Below are positions 25,344 through 33,268 of a stretch of DNA of 64,000 nucleotides, in pieces. Under the pieces are notes generated by a model. The model did no database searches, was not told the origin of the DNA, and worked only from the letters and a program-made list of their open reading frames with translations. Both the position numbers and the translations under genes were made by a program. Position 1 is the stretch's first letter. Each line of letters starts with the position of its first letter. Source of the DNA: Streptomyces marianii (GTDB lineage: Bacteria; Actinomycetota; Actinomycetes; Streptomycetales; Streptomycetaceae); the NCBI RefSeq assembly GCF_005795905.1, contig NZ_VAWE01000001.1:1674001-1738000 (forward strand). The letters are read 5' to 3'.

Positions 25344-26861
25344 ATGCGGGATGATCTCGGTATGCGTGATGGGGATGGGCTGTTCGAGGTCGAGCCGGTC
25401 GGTAAGAAACGGCCGCAGGGCCGTCCGACCGCGGTGAACAAGACGTTCCGGGCGTTCGACCCACGCCAGGTCCTGCTGTTGCCGCCGTCGCTGGACGACT
25501 GGCTGCCCGAGGACCACCTGGCCCGGTTCGTCGCCGACCTGGTCGACGAGGTGCTCGACCTCGGGCCGGTCCTGGCGGACTACACCGAAAAGCGCGGCTA
25601 CCCGCCCTACGACCCGCGGCTGATGGTGCGGCTGCTGATCTACGGATACACCACCGGGGTGCGCTCCTCACGGGCGATCGAGCGCCGCCTGGCCGACGAC
25701 GTCGCGTTCCGGTTCCTGGCCGCCGGCCAGGAACCGGACTTCCGCTCGATCGCCCGGTTTCGCCGCCGCCACCTCGATGCGCTCGCCGGTCTGTTCGCCC
25801 AGTCGCTGCACCTCGCGACCAAGCTCGGCATGGTCAAGATGGGACGCGTCGCGCTGGACGGCACGAAACTTGAGGCCAGCGCCTCCAAGCACAAGGCGAT
25901 GAGCTACGGTCGCCTGGTCGACAAGGAAGAACGCATCGAGGCCGAGATCGCACAGCTGGAGGCACAGGCCCAGGCCCTGCTGGCCGACGCGGAGGCCATC
26001 GATGAAGCCGAGGACCACGCCTTCGGCGTGGACGGCAAGGAGACGGACCTGCCCGCCGAACTGGACCGGCGTGAGAAGCGCCTGGCGAAGCTGCAGGCCG
26101 CCCGCACGCAGATTGAGGCCGAGGCCGCTGACAAGGCCCGCAAGCATGCCGAGGACAAGGAACGCCGCCGTCAAGAGCGCGCCGACATCCACGACGGGCA
26201 GGCCGTCACCAGCGCCGGGGAGAAGGCCGCCAAGGCGGCACGCCCCAAGCCGAAGGCGCAGGCCAACTTCACCGACCCCGACTCGCGGATCATGAAGAAC
26301 AGCGACGGCGCCTACATCCAGGCCTACAACGCCCAAGCCGTCGTCGACGAAGAACACCAGGTCATCACCGCCGCCGACGTGACGACAAACCCTTCGGATG
26401 CGCTGAACTACACCACGATGCTCGACCAGTCCGCCGCCAACACCGGCGTTCATCCCAAGCAGGCCCTGGTCGACGCCGGCTACTGCTCCGAGACCAACCT
26501 CGAAGCAGCGCGAGAGCGCCATCTGGCCTGCGGCACCGACACCTTCATGGCCACCGGCCGGCTGACCCACGACGAGCAGGTCCCGCCCGCACCGCGCGGA
26601 CGCATACCCAAGGACGCCACACTCAAAGAGCGCATGGCCCACAAGCTGCGGACCAAGCCGGGCAAGGCCGCCTACAGCCGCCGCAAGGCCATCGTCGAAC
26701 CCGTCTTCGGACAGATCATGACTTGCCAGGACGGCCGCCAGCTCCTCCTGCGCGGCGAGGACGGTGCCCGTGGTGAATGGCGACTGCTGGCGGCCTGCCA
26801 CAACCTTCGCAAGATCTTCCGACACGCCGGGACCGCCGGGCTCGCCGGCCTGACCGGGTAA
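25344..26861 (+). CDS. IS1182 family transposase
   Basis: A 505-aa transposase. Residues about 38-145 form the DUF772-type N-terminal domain (FDPRQVLLLPPSLDDWLPED; YPPYDPRLMVRLLIYGYTTG; PDFRSIARFRRRH). DDE catalytic residues are D172 (VALDGTKLEA), D377 (ALVDAGYCSE) and E452 (AIVEPVFGQIM). A charged coiled-coil insert occupies about residues 190-300. Full length for the family and uninterrupted. An ATG six codons later (25362) is an alternative start; neither has a strong ribosome-binding site. It probably mobilises the 2.5-kb unit that also holds the flavin reductase gene. Confidence 0.94.
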   Translation: MRDDLGMRDGDGLFEVEPVGKKRPQGRPTAVNKTFRAFDPRQVLLLPPSLDDWLPEDHLARFVADLVDEVLDLGPVLADYTEKRGYPPYDPRLMVRLLIYGYTTGVRSSRAIERRLADDVAFRFLAAGQEPDFRSIARFRRRHLDALAGLFAQSLHLATKLGMVKMGRVALDGTKLEASASKHKAMSYGRLVDKEERIEAEIAQLEAQAQALLADAEAIDEAEDHAFGVDGKETDLPAELDRREKRLAKLQAARTQIEAEAADKARKHAEDKERRRQERADIHDGQAVTSAGEKAAKAARPKPKAQANFTDPDSRIMKNSDGAYIQAYNAQAVVDEEHQVITAADVTTNPSDALNYTTMLDQSAANTGVHPKQALVDAGYCSETNLEAARERHLACGTDTFMATGRLTHDEQVPPAPRGRIPKDATLKERMAHKLRTKPGKAAYSRRKAIVEPVFGQIMTCQDGRQLLLRGEDGARGEWRLLAACHNLRKIFRHAGTAGLAGLTG

Positions 26862-26985
26862 CCCACCAGGCCTCCCCGGCCACACCACGAGCCCTGCACC
26901 TGGCAGACCCCCACCGAAGCCCCACAGACCCCGACAGGCCCTCCGCAACCGATCCGCCGACCACAGAAGCCGAGCCGCTTGCTCG

Positions 26986-27001
26986 TTACTGACCCACGCT
27001 C
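26986..27001 (-). repeat. Right terminal inverted repeat of the IS
   Basis: Complement reads GAGCGTGGGTCAGTAA and abuts the right CTAG duplication at 27002-27005. Confidence 0.8.
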
Positions 27002-27217
27002 CTAGGGCGTGTTGGCCGGCCTGCGGGCCTCCCCCGGGCGGCTCCCACGGACCGCCGGTCACGCCGAACCGGACGGCGGCGGACCGGGCCGGGCCGGACG
27101 GCCCCTCCCGGGCGGTCCGCTTCCCTGGGCCGGCCCGGGGCTCCCCGCCCGCTGATGCGCGCGGGGAGGCTGTGGAGGAAGCTGGGGTCACCGCCCCGCG
27201 GGGGAGGAGGTGAGGGT

Positions 27218-28891
27218 GTGGCTACCGGCCCATGGGACCGGCTCCAGGGCCGTCACGGGCTCCCCACCGCAGACGCCGACGAGCCCCCTGCTCTGCCCGG
27301 GGGCCGGGACCTGTGGGACAGCGCGGCCGGGGTCGCGGTCCTGGACGCCGATCTGCGCTACCGCTACGCCAACCCCGCCTTCTGCCGGATCACCGGGGAG
27401 TCCGCGGCCGGTGCCGGCGGCCGGCTGCCGAGCCCCGCCGCGGAGCAGTACCTGGGCACCCCCACCGGACTGCCGGCCGAGGTGCTCGCCGACGGCGTCC
27501 CCCGCACCCGGGTCACCGGTCCCGGCGGGCGCTTCCACACCACCTGCCTCCGGCTGGAGAACGAGGGCACCGTCACCGGGCTGATGTGCGTGGTGGCCGA
27601 GTCCTCCGCGCCCCGGCTCGAGGAGGAACTGGCCCGGGCGGACGCCCGCCTCGCCGCGGCGGACGAGGCCGTCGAGCGGATCGGCACCTCCCTCGACGAG
27701 GCCGCCACCTGCCGCGAACTGGCGGAGTTCCTGGGCTCGTGGATCGCGGAGGCCGCCGCCGTGGAACTGCTCCCGCCACCTGCGAAGAGCGGCGCGCCGC
27801 CCCCGCGGCGGCCCTCCCCTGCGATGATGCGCCGCGCCGCCGGGTCCGGGGCGGTGGAACTGCTCGCCGACGGCGACCGGCTCCGGCCGCGGGCGGAGTC
27901 CGCCGCGCGCGCCGTCGAGTCCGGGCTGCCGGCGGCGGAGTACGACGCCGCCGCGCGGGCCGCGGTGCTCGCCGTCCCGCTGATCGGGCCGCCGGACGGC
28001 GGCGGACCGGGCGGGCACGTCCTGGGCCTGACGCTGCTGGCCCGTACCGGCGCGGCGTTCACCGGCCACGACATCACCGTCGCCCGGCACGCGGCGCGGC
28101 GCGCGGCGGTCGGCGTCGTGCACGCCCGGGCGTTCGCCGCCGAGCAGGGCAAGGCCGTGGAGCTCCAGCGGGCCCTGCTGACCGAGCCTGGCAAGCCGCA
28201 CCCCAATCTGCGGTTCGCGACCCGCTATCTGCCGGCGGGCAGCCTCAACATCGTGGGCGGCGACTGGTTCGAGACCGTACGCCTCCACTACGGCCGCACC
28301 CTTCTCGTCATGGGCGACGTCATGGGGCACGGCGTGGAGGCGGCCGTCGAGATGAACACGTACCGGTCGATGCTGCGCGACGTGGCCGCCGCCGATCTGC
28401 CGCCGCACCGGGTGCTGCGGCAGCTGGACATCGCCGTATCCGAGACCATGACCCGGCCGGCGACGTGCCTGCTGGTCCGGGTCGACCCTGCGCGCGGGCT
28501 CGGTTCCTTCGCGAGCGCCGGTCACCTGTCGCCCGTGGTGTTCACCGCCGACGGGCACGCCGAGCTCGTGGACGTACCCGCCGGACCCCCGCTCGGCACC
28601 GGTGTCGGCGGCTACGAGCTGGTCACCCGGTCGCTGACGCCGGACGACACGCTGCTGCTGTACACCGACGGCCTGGTCGAGCGGCGCGGCGAGGACATCG
28701 ACGACTCGCTGCGGAGGCTGGTCCGGGTGCGGCTGCCCTGCACGGCCACGGTGGACGAGATGGTCGACTCGGTGGTCCGGGAGCTGGACGCCGAGCACGC
28801 GGAGGACGACGTGGCGCTGCTCGCGGCCCGTATCCGCCCGCGCCGCCCGCACCCGGCGGAGGAGCAGCCGTTCCTGGGCGGGGCGCGCTGA
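27218..28891 (+). CDS. PP2C/SpoIIE-type protein serine/threonine phosphatase with PAS and GAF-like domains
   Basis: A 557-aa signalling phosphatase. A PAS-like domain (residues about 30-130, WDSAAGVAVLDADLRYRYAN region) is followed by a short coiled coil and a GAF-like domain (about 155-320). The SpoIIE/PP2C domain is at about 330-545. Metal-binding motifs are present: VGGDWFETVRL, VMGDVMGHGVEAA, LLLYTDGLVERRG and EDDVALLAARI. It would dephosphorylate anti-anti-sigma factors in response to an unknown signal. GTG at 27218 is chosen for the strong GGAGGAGGTGAG upstream. It begins about 200 bp after the insertion sequence. Confidence 0.92.
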   Translation: MATGPWDRLQGRHGLPTADADEPPALPGGRDLWDSAAGVAVLDADLRYRYANPAFCRITGESAAGAGGRLPSPAAEQYLGTPTGLPAEVLADGVPRTRVTGPGGRFHTTCLRLENEGTVTGLMCVVAESSAPRLEEELARADARLAAADEAVERIGTSLDEAATCRELAEFLGSWIAEAAAVELLPPPAKSGAPPPRRPSPAMMRRAAGSGAVELLADGDRLRPRAESAARAVESGLPAAEYDAAARAAVLAVPLIGPPDGGGPGGHVLGLTLLARTGAAFTGHDITVARHAARRAAVGVVHARAFAAEQGKAVELQRALLTEPGKPHPNLRFATRYLPAGSLNIVGGDWFETVRLHYGRTLLVMGDVMGHGVEAAVEMNTYRSMLRDVAAADLPPHRVLRQLDIAVSETMTRPATCLLVRVDPARGLGSFASAGHLSPVVFTADGHAELVDVPAGPPLGTGVGGYELVTRSLTPDDTLLLYTDGLVERRGEDIDDSLRRLVRVRLPCTATVDEMVDSVVRELDAEHAEDDVALLAARIRPRRPHPAEEQPFLGGAR

Positions 28892-29139
28892 CCGCGTCGC
28901 CCGGGAACGGCCGGCGGGAGCGTTTCGCGCGCCCGCGCCGCCGCCCAGGACCGGCGCGGAGAGCGCGACACGCTTCCGGGGCTGGGCGAACGCCCTGGGC
29001 GGTCCCGCCGTCAGGGGCGTCTTCAGGGTCCCTGCCGTCGGGCGGGGGCAGACTCAGCGCACCGGCGTTGCGCCTCGACCTCGTCCGTCATGCCGGCGGG
29101 CGCCGCGAAGCCTGCCCTGCGGGCGCGGGTTCGCGCCCG

Positions 29140-29480
29140 CACGGCAGGTCCGGGGCCAGGTCCGGGGCCAGGTCCGAGCAAGACGGGCAAGGGAGGGACG
29201 GGCAGGGCAGGCTCGGCGGGTACGGGCGCGGACGGGCAGGGCAGGCGCGGGTACGGACGAGGCGGACACGGGCGGACACGGGCGGACGCGGGCAGGGTGG
29301 GCGGGCGCGGGTACGGACGAGGCAGGGCGGGCGCGGGTACGGACGAAGCGGACGCGGACGGGCGCGGGCAGGGTGGGCAGGCGCGGACGGGCGCGGACGG
29401 GCAGGGCAGGCGCGGGTACGGACGAGGCAGGGCGGGCGCGGACAGGGTGAGCGGGCGCGGACGCGGGGCAGACGGGCAAG
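29140..29480. repeat. Degenerate tandem repeat array (GCGCGGGTACGGACGAGGC type)
   Basis: The 658-bp gap between two convergent genes (28892-29549) contains reiterated GGCGCGGGTACGGACGAGGC and GGGCGCGGACGGGCAGG blocks with irregular spacing, plus a CCAGGTCCGGGG triplet near 29150. Both strands are open through low complexity, but no ribosome-binding site or domain supports coding. The rest of the gap shows nothing. Confidence 0.75.
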
Positions 29481-29549
29481 CGCGGACACGGGCGCGGCGG
29501 AGGGGCCGTCCGCCGCCTCCGGTCCGCCTCACCCGGAGCCGCCGTGGTG

Positions 29550-30839
29550 TCAGGGCGCCCGGGCCGGCGACGTCGGGACGGGTGCCTCGTCCTGGGGCGG
29601 CGGGCCCGAGGTCGGTGGCGGGTTGCCGGGGACGCTCTCCGGCGTCGCCGGTGGCGGCGCGGGCGGTTCCTCGGACGCGGGGCCGGTCGGCGGCTCCGCG
29701 GGCGGCTCGCTGACGGTGGTCTCCTCCGGGGGCCGGCCCGGCGCGGTCTCCTCCCCCGGGCTGCGCGGCCCGGGCGTGGCGGTGCCGTCGGTTGCCGAGC
29801 CCGGCGGCGACGTGCCTGATCCGGGGCGCTCCCGCTCCGGGCTCCCGGACGCCTCGTCGGACGGGCTGGCGGTCGCCTCCTCGGGCGGGACGAGGACCGG
29901 GGTCGACGGGTCCTGCGGCGGTGGGGCCGGTTTGTCCTTCGCCCCGTCGTCACCCCTCTCCCGGGCGAAGTAGTCGCGCTCCGCGGGGTCGTACACGACG
30001 AAGACCTCGACGGGCCGCGGCGCCGGGGTGACGGCCACGGTCTCGGCCGGGTTGTAGCCGGGCCAGGCGTCCCCCCTGCGCTCCGCGGGGCCGCGGACGA
30101 AGACCGGCGGCAGCAGCGGGTTCCCGCAGGCGCAGCGCACGCGGGGCACACCGCGGTCGTCGACGAGAACGGCGGTGCCGGTCTGCAGGACGGCCTGGTA
30201 CGGGCGGGCCGCGCCGTCCGTGAAGCCGTGGTTGGTGACCCGGGTGTCCATCCGCAGGGTCACGGGGGTCAGGGAGCGCAGGTACGCGGGGACGGCGGCC
30301 GGCGCGAGCCCGATGGCCGAGGCGAAGGCCCGGTTCCGGTCCGGCTGGTCGGCGAGGAGCCGGATCTGCTGCTCGGTGTCGCAGCTGGCGGTCTTCTCCG
30401 TACCGCCGTAGAGGCCGGGCGTCGCACCGTCCACTCCCCGCGTGACGTTGGCGCCGGCCGGGGACGGGCTCGCCGGCGAGGCGGGCAGTTTGGCACGCGG
30501 CTGCGGGGTCCCGGGGACCTTCGCCGTCGACCGGGTGAAGGGCTCGGGGCCGGTCGCGGACGCGGCCTGGAGCTGGATCTCGGTGCCGGCCCCGCCCGTG
30601 CCGCCGGGCCGGGTGAGGACGACGGCGAGCGCGGCGGCCACGACGACGGCTGCGGTGAGCACGGCGATCCGCGGGACCGAGCGCCACCAGGGGCCCGAAC
30701 CGCCCGGACCGCCGCCCGCGGGGCCGGACGGTCCGCCGCCGGGAGGCGCGGGCGGAGGTGGTGGAGGTGTCGCCTCCCCGCCCGAGAGCGGGCCGGAGGG
30801 AGGTCCTGCGGGTCGCCCCGACGGCGGTTGCGCGCTCAC
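29550..30839 (-). CDS. DUF6777 domain-containing membrane protein
   Basis: A 429-aa protein. A Pro/Gly-rich cytoplasmic N-terminus (1-50) is followed by one membrane helix (about 57-76, IAVLTAAVVVAAALAVVL). The exported DUF6777 domain (about 120-280) has the recognisable GLYGGTEKTASCDTEQQIRLL, LTPVTLRMDTRVTNHGF and VRCACGNPLLPP stretches (each part of a longer conserved block). The C-terminal 130 residues are Pro/Ser/Glu-rich and probably disordered. Two or more cysteines (CDT, CACG) could form a disulfide outside the cell. No known function. It is divergent from the streptophobe gene and near the FHA-ABC operon, a grouping often seen in Streptomyces. Confidence 0.85.
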   Translation of the reverse strand: MSAQPPSGRPAGPPSGPLSGGEATPPPPPPAPPGGGPSGPAGGGPGGSGPWWRSVPRIAVLTAAVVVAAALAVVLTRPGGTGGAGTEIQLQAASATGPEPFTRSTAKVPGTPQPRAKLPASPASPSPAGANVTRGVDGATPGLYGGTEKTASCDTEQQIRLLADQPDRNRAFASAIGLAPAAVPAYLRSLTPVTLRMDTRVTNHGFTDGAARPYQAVLQTGTAVLVDDRGVPRVRCACGNPLLPPVFVRGPAERRGDAWPGYNPAETVAVTPAPRPVEVFVVYDPAERDYFARERGDDGAKDKPAPPPQDPSTPVLVPPEEATASPSDEASGSPERERPGSGTSPPGSATDGTATPGPRSPGEETAPGRPPEETTVSEPPAEPPTGPASEEPPAPPPATPESVPGNPPPTSGPPPQDEAPVPTSPARAP

Positions 30840-31017
30840 GGGCCCTACTTCCCAGACCGGGACGTCCGTTCCCCGGAGGGTCCCGGTTCCACCGGCCGTG
30901 CCGGAGATCGAGAGTGCCTTTCCCCAATTGTGTGCGCGGCCGCGGCGGGGCCCGCAAGCCGAACCGGTCGGACCAGCCGGGCGGGCGGCGGGGGTCCCCG
31001 CTGCTTACGGTGGCACC

Positions 31018-32292
31018 GTGAGCCAGCAGCCCCCCACCCCCCGGCGCGGCGGCGCGCACGGCCTGCGCGACTGGCGCGACGCGCTGGTGGCGGTCGTGGC
31101 GGGCTTCGCCGCGATGCTCGTCGTGGCCGCCGCGGGTCTGTGGGCGGCGGGCGCGACGGACCTCCCTGACGGCGCGTTCCCGCAGGTCGTGGCCGCGGTG
31201 GTGGTCCTGGCGGCCGGCGGTGAGGTGGCACTCGCCGGGGACGCGGGGTTCCTGGCGCAGTCCCAGGCCGAACTCACGGTGATGCCGCTGTCCGTGAGCC
31301 TCGTGGGGGCGCTGGTGACCGCGACGGCGTTCCTACGTCCGCTGCGGCACCGCGCCGTGGCCGGGACCCGCGAACTGCTCGGCCGGTTCGCCCGACTGGC
31401 GGTCCTGTGGTTGGCGGCCCTCGCCGGCCTCACCGCCATGGCGCGCAAGACGTTCCGGATCCCGCTCGGGGAGGACTCCCCGCTGTCCGACATCGGCGAG
31501 TTCCTGGACGCCACCCCCCGGCTCGGCTTCCGCGCGGAGCTCGGGACAACCCTGCTCTACGGGCTGCTGTGGCTGATCGGGGTGACAGCCCTGGCCCTGA
31601 TCGTGTCGCGCCGGGCTCCGCTGCCCCCGCGGCTGGTGCCGTTCCAGGAGGCGGTGCGTCCCGCCGCGTACGCGATGGTGTGGCTGCTGCTCGCGTACGT
31701 GGCCGTCGGGCTGTGCGCCGGCATCGTGGTCGCGGTGACCCAGGGACACCCCGGGCGTACCTTCGCGGTGATCCTGCTCGGTCTGCCCAACCTCGCCTGG
31801 CCGGCGCTCACCCTCGGCCTCGGCGCCAGCTGGGAGGGCAAGGTCGAGGGGCCGTTCGGACTGCCGATGCCGCAGGTGCTGGACACGGTGCTGCGCGGCG
31901 AGGACCGCTCGACGCTGAACGTGGCCACGCTGGCCGAGCAGGACGGGCGGGCGTGGTGGCTGGTGGTCGTCGCGGCGGTGCTGGTGCCCGCTGCGGCCTT
32001 CCTCATGGCGGCACGCTCCCCGACCCGGACCAGGCCCTGGCAGCACGCGCTGCGGATGGGCGCGGCCCTGGCCCTCACGGTGCTCTTCGTGTGTCTCACC
32101 GGCCGGGTCGCCGCGCGCTACGGCCTCTCGCTGCTCGGCGTCGGCGACCTCGGGGGGCTCGGCGGGGAGGTGTCGCTGGAGCCCAGGCTGTGGGCGGCGG
32201 TGGGCATCGGCCTCTGCTGGGGCCTCGTCGCCGGCCTGCTCGGCTCCCTGCTGGCGGCACCGGTACGGCGCCGCGGCAAGGTGGACGGCTGA
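31018..32292 (+). CDS. Streptophobe family membrane protein
   Basis: A 424-aa, highly hydrophobic protein with about ten predicted transmembrane segments and few charged loops. It starts at GTG 31018 (VSQQPPTPRRGG) and ends at a short basic tail (RRRGKVDG). Characteristic parts include AMARKTFRIPLGEDSPLSD in an extracytoplasmic loop and LGLPNLAWPALTLGLGASW. The family is restricted largely to Streptomyces and relatives and has no assigned role. The longer in-frame reading to 30442 overlaps the DUF6777 gene antisense and is not real. Divergent from DUF6777 with 178 bp between starts. Confidence 0.85.
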   Translation: MSQQPPTPRRGGAHGLRDWRDALVAVVAGFAAMLVVAAAGLWAAGATDLPDGAFPQVVAAVVVLAAGGEVALAGDAGFLAQSQAELTVMPLSVSLVGALVTATAFLRPLRHRAVAGTRELLGRFARLAVLWLAALAGLTAMARKTFRIPLGEDSPLSDIGEFLDATPRLGFRAELGTTLLYGLLWLIGVTALALIVSRRAPLPPRLVPFQEAVRPAAYAMVWLLLAYVAVGLCAGIVVAVTQGHPGRTFAVILLGLPNLAWPALTLGLGASWEGKVEGPFGLPMPQVLDTVLRGEDRSTLNVATLAEQDGRAWWLVVVAAVLVPAAAFLMAARSPTRTRPWQHALRMGAALALTVLFVCLTGRVAARYGLSLLGVGDLGGLGGEVSLEPRLWAAVGIGLCWGLVAGLLGSLLAAPVRRRGKVDG

Positions 32293-32345
32293 GCGGTCGC
32301 AGCCGGACGGATCGCGCGGGGACCGGCGCGGGCCCGGGGACCGAG

Positions 32346-32575
32346 GATGCCGGCACACCGACCCGGAGACCGACGGGAACAGGCACGGACCCGGGAACCG
32401 AGGATGCCGGCACACCGACCCGGGAACCGACGGGAACAGGCACGGACCCGGGAACCGAGGATGCCGGCACACCGACCCGGAGACCGACGGGAACAGGCAC
32501 GGACCCGGGAACCGAAAGTGCCGGCACACCGACCCGGGAACCGACGGGAACAGGCACGGACCCGGGAACCGAGGG
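32346..32575. repeat. 57-bp tandem repeat, about four units
   Basis: Four near-identical 57-bp units begin at 32346, 32403, 32460 and about 32517. Each contains GGCACACCGACCCGG then ACCGACGGGAACAGGCACGG and ACCCGGGAACCGAG; variation is confined to a few bases (AGACC/GAACC). The 330-bp gap lies between the convergent streptophobe and SH3-like genes. As 57 is a multiple of three, all six frames stay open, which explains long spurious ORFs here. Confidence 0.9.
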
Positions 32576-32622
32576 TGGCGGCCCGCAGCCGGGCCGGGAG
32601 AGCGGGCGGACCCGCCTCGGCG

Positions 32623-33258
32623 TCAGCCGGACGTGCCCCGCCGGCGGCCGGTCTCGGTGATCTGCGTCGGTGGCGCCGGAGCCGCGGACCGCCCGGGCGC
32701 GGTGGTGCGCCGGGGCGGCTGGGACTGCTGCGACGGCTGCGACGGCGACTCGCGCGGCGACGGCGGAGGCGCGGCGACGGCGAACGGGGCCAGCCGGGCG
32801 CCGTCGCAGTACACCCACCGCTCGTGCTCCGCGTCGTACAGCCAGAGCGTCTCCCCGTCCACGACCATCCCCAGCCGCATCCCCCGGGTGCGCCTTCGGA
32901 ACGTCTCGCGGTCGGCGCTGCCCGCGGCGAGTGCGTCCGCGGCCCGTCGGTACTCGGAGAGCGCTTCCTCCGCGCGGGCGAGCAGCGGCTGCGGATCAGA
33001 GGTGCGGTCCAGCGGCTGCCCGGCCGACGGCGGAGCCTGCGGGACGGCGACGAGCAGCCGCCCGTCGACCCAGGCCGACCATCCGTTGGCGCACATGACC
33101 CGCGCCCAGTCGCCGCGCCGGTCGACGAGTTCGACCGGCAGGAACGGGTCGAGGGGCACGCTGGGGCTGCTCACGTCGGGGGCCTGCCAGGTGGGCATGC
33201 CGTCACCGGGGACGACGTGCGTCGGGCTGAAGCCCGGGACGGCGGTGGGTTCGGTCAT
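32623..33258 (-). CDS. Hypothetical protein with SH3-like N-terminal part
   Basis: A 211-aa cytoplasmic protein. Residues about 30-75 (PFLPVELVDRRGDWARVMCANGWSAWVDGRLLV) resemble a short SH3-type beta barrel. A helical part (about 85-125) and a beta segment (GMVVDGETLWLYDAEHERWVYCDG) follow, and the tail is Ser/Pro/Gln-rich. It starts 10 nt after the FHA-ABC transporter stop and is surely in the same operon. I do not know an assigned function; a partner or sensor of the transporter is the best guess. Confidence 0.7.
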   Translation of the reverse strand: MTEPTAVPGFSPTHVVPGDGMPTWQAPDVSSPSVPLDPFLPVELVDRRGDWARVMCANGWSAWVDGRLLVAVPQAPPSAGQPLDRTSDPQPLLARAEEALSEYRRAADALAAGSADRETFRRRTRGMRLGMVVDGETLWLYDAEHERWVYCDGARLAPFAVAAPPPSPRESPSQPSQQSQPPRRTTAPGRSAAPAPPTQITETGRRRGTSG

Positions 33259-33268
33259 CGGTACCCCG

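Larger units (their letters stand above)
24492..27001 (+). mobile_element. IS1182-type insertion sequence carrying a flavin reductase passenger gene
   Basis: The 2,510-bp element is bounded by CTAG duplications (24488-24491 and 27002-27005). Its ends are imperfect inverted repeats: left GAGCGTGTCCCAGTAA, right (complement) GAGCGTGGGTCAGTAA, matching at 13 of 16 positions. Inside are a flavin reductase-like gene and a complete IS1182-family transposase, both on the plus strand. No second inverted repeat occurs between the two genes, so the passenger is within the mobile unit. Removing the element with one CTAG restores a plausible empty site. The transposase has an uninterrupted frame and intact DDE residues, so the element may still be active. 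Confidence 0.82.

Noticed and set aside
32346..32575. CRISPR-like array
   Set aside because: Units are contiguous 57-bp tandem copies without unique spacers, and no cas gene is present.
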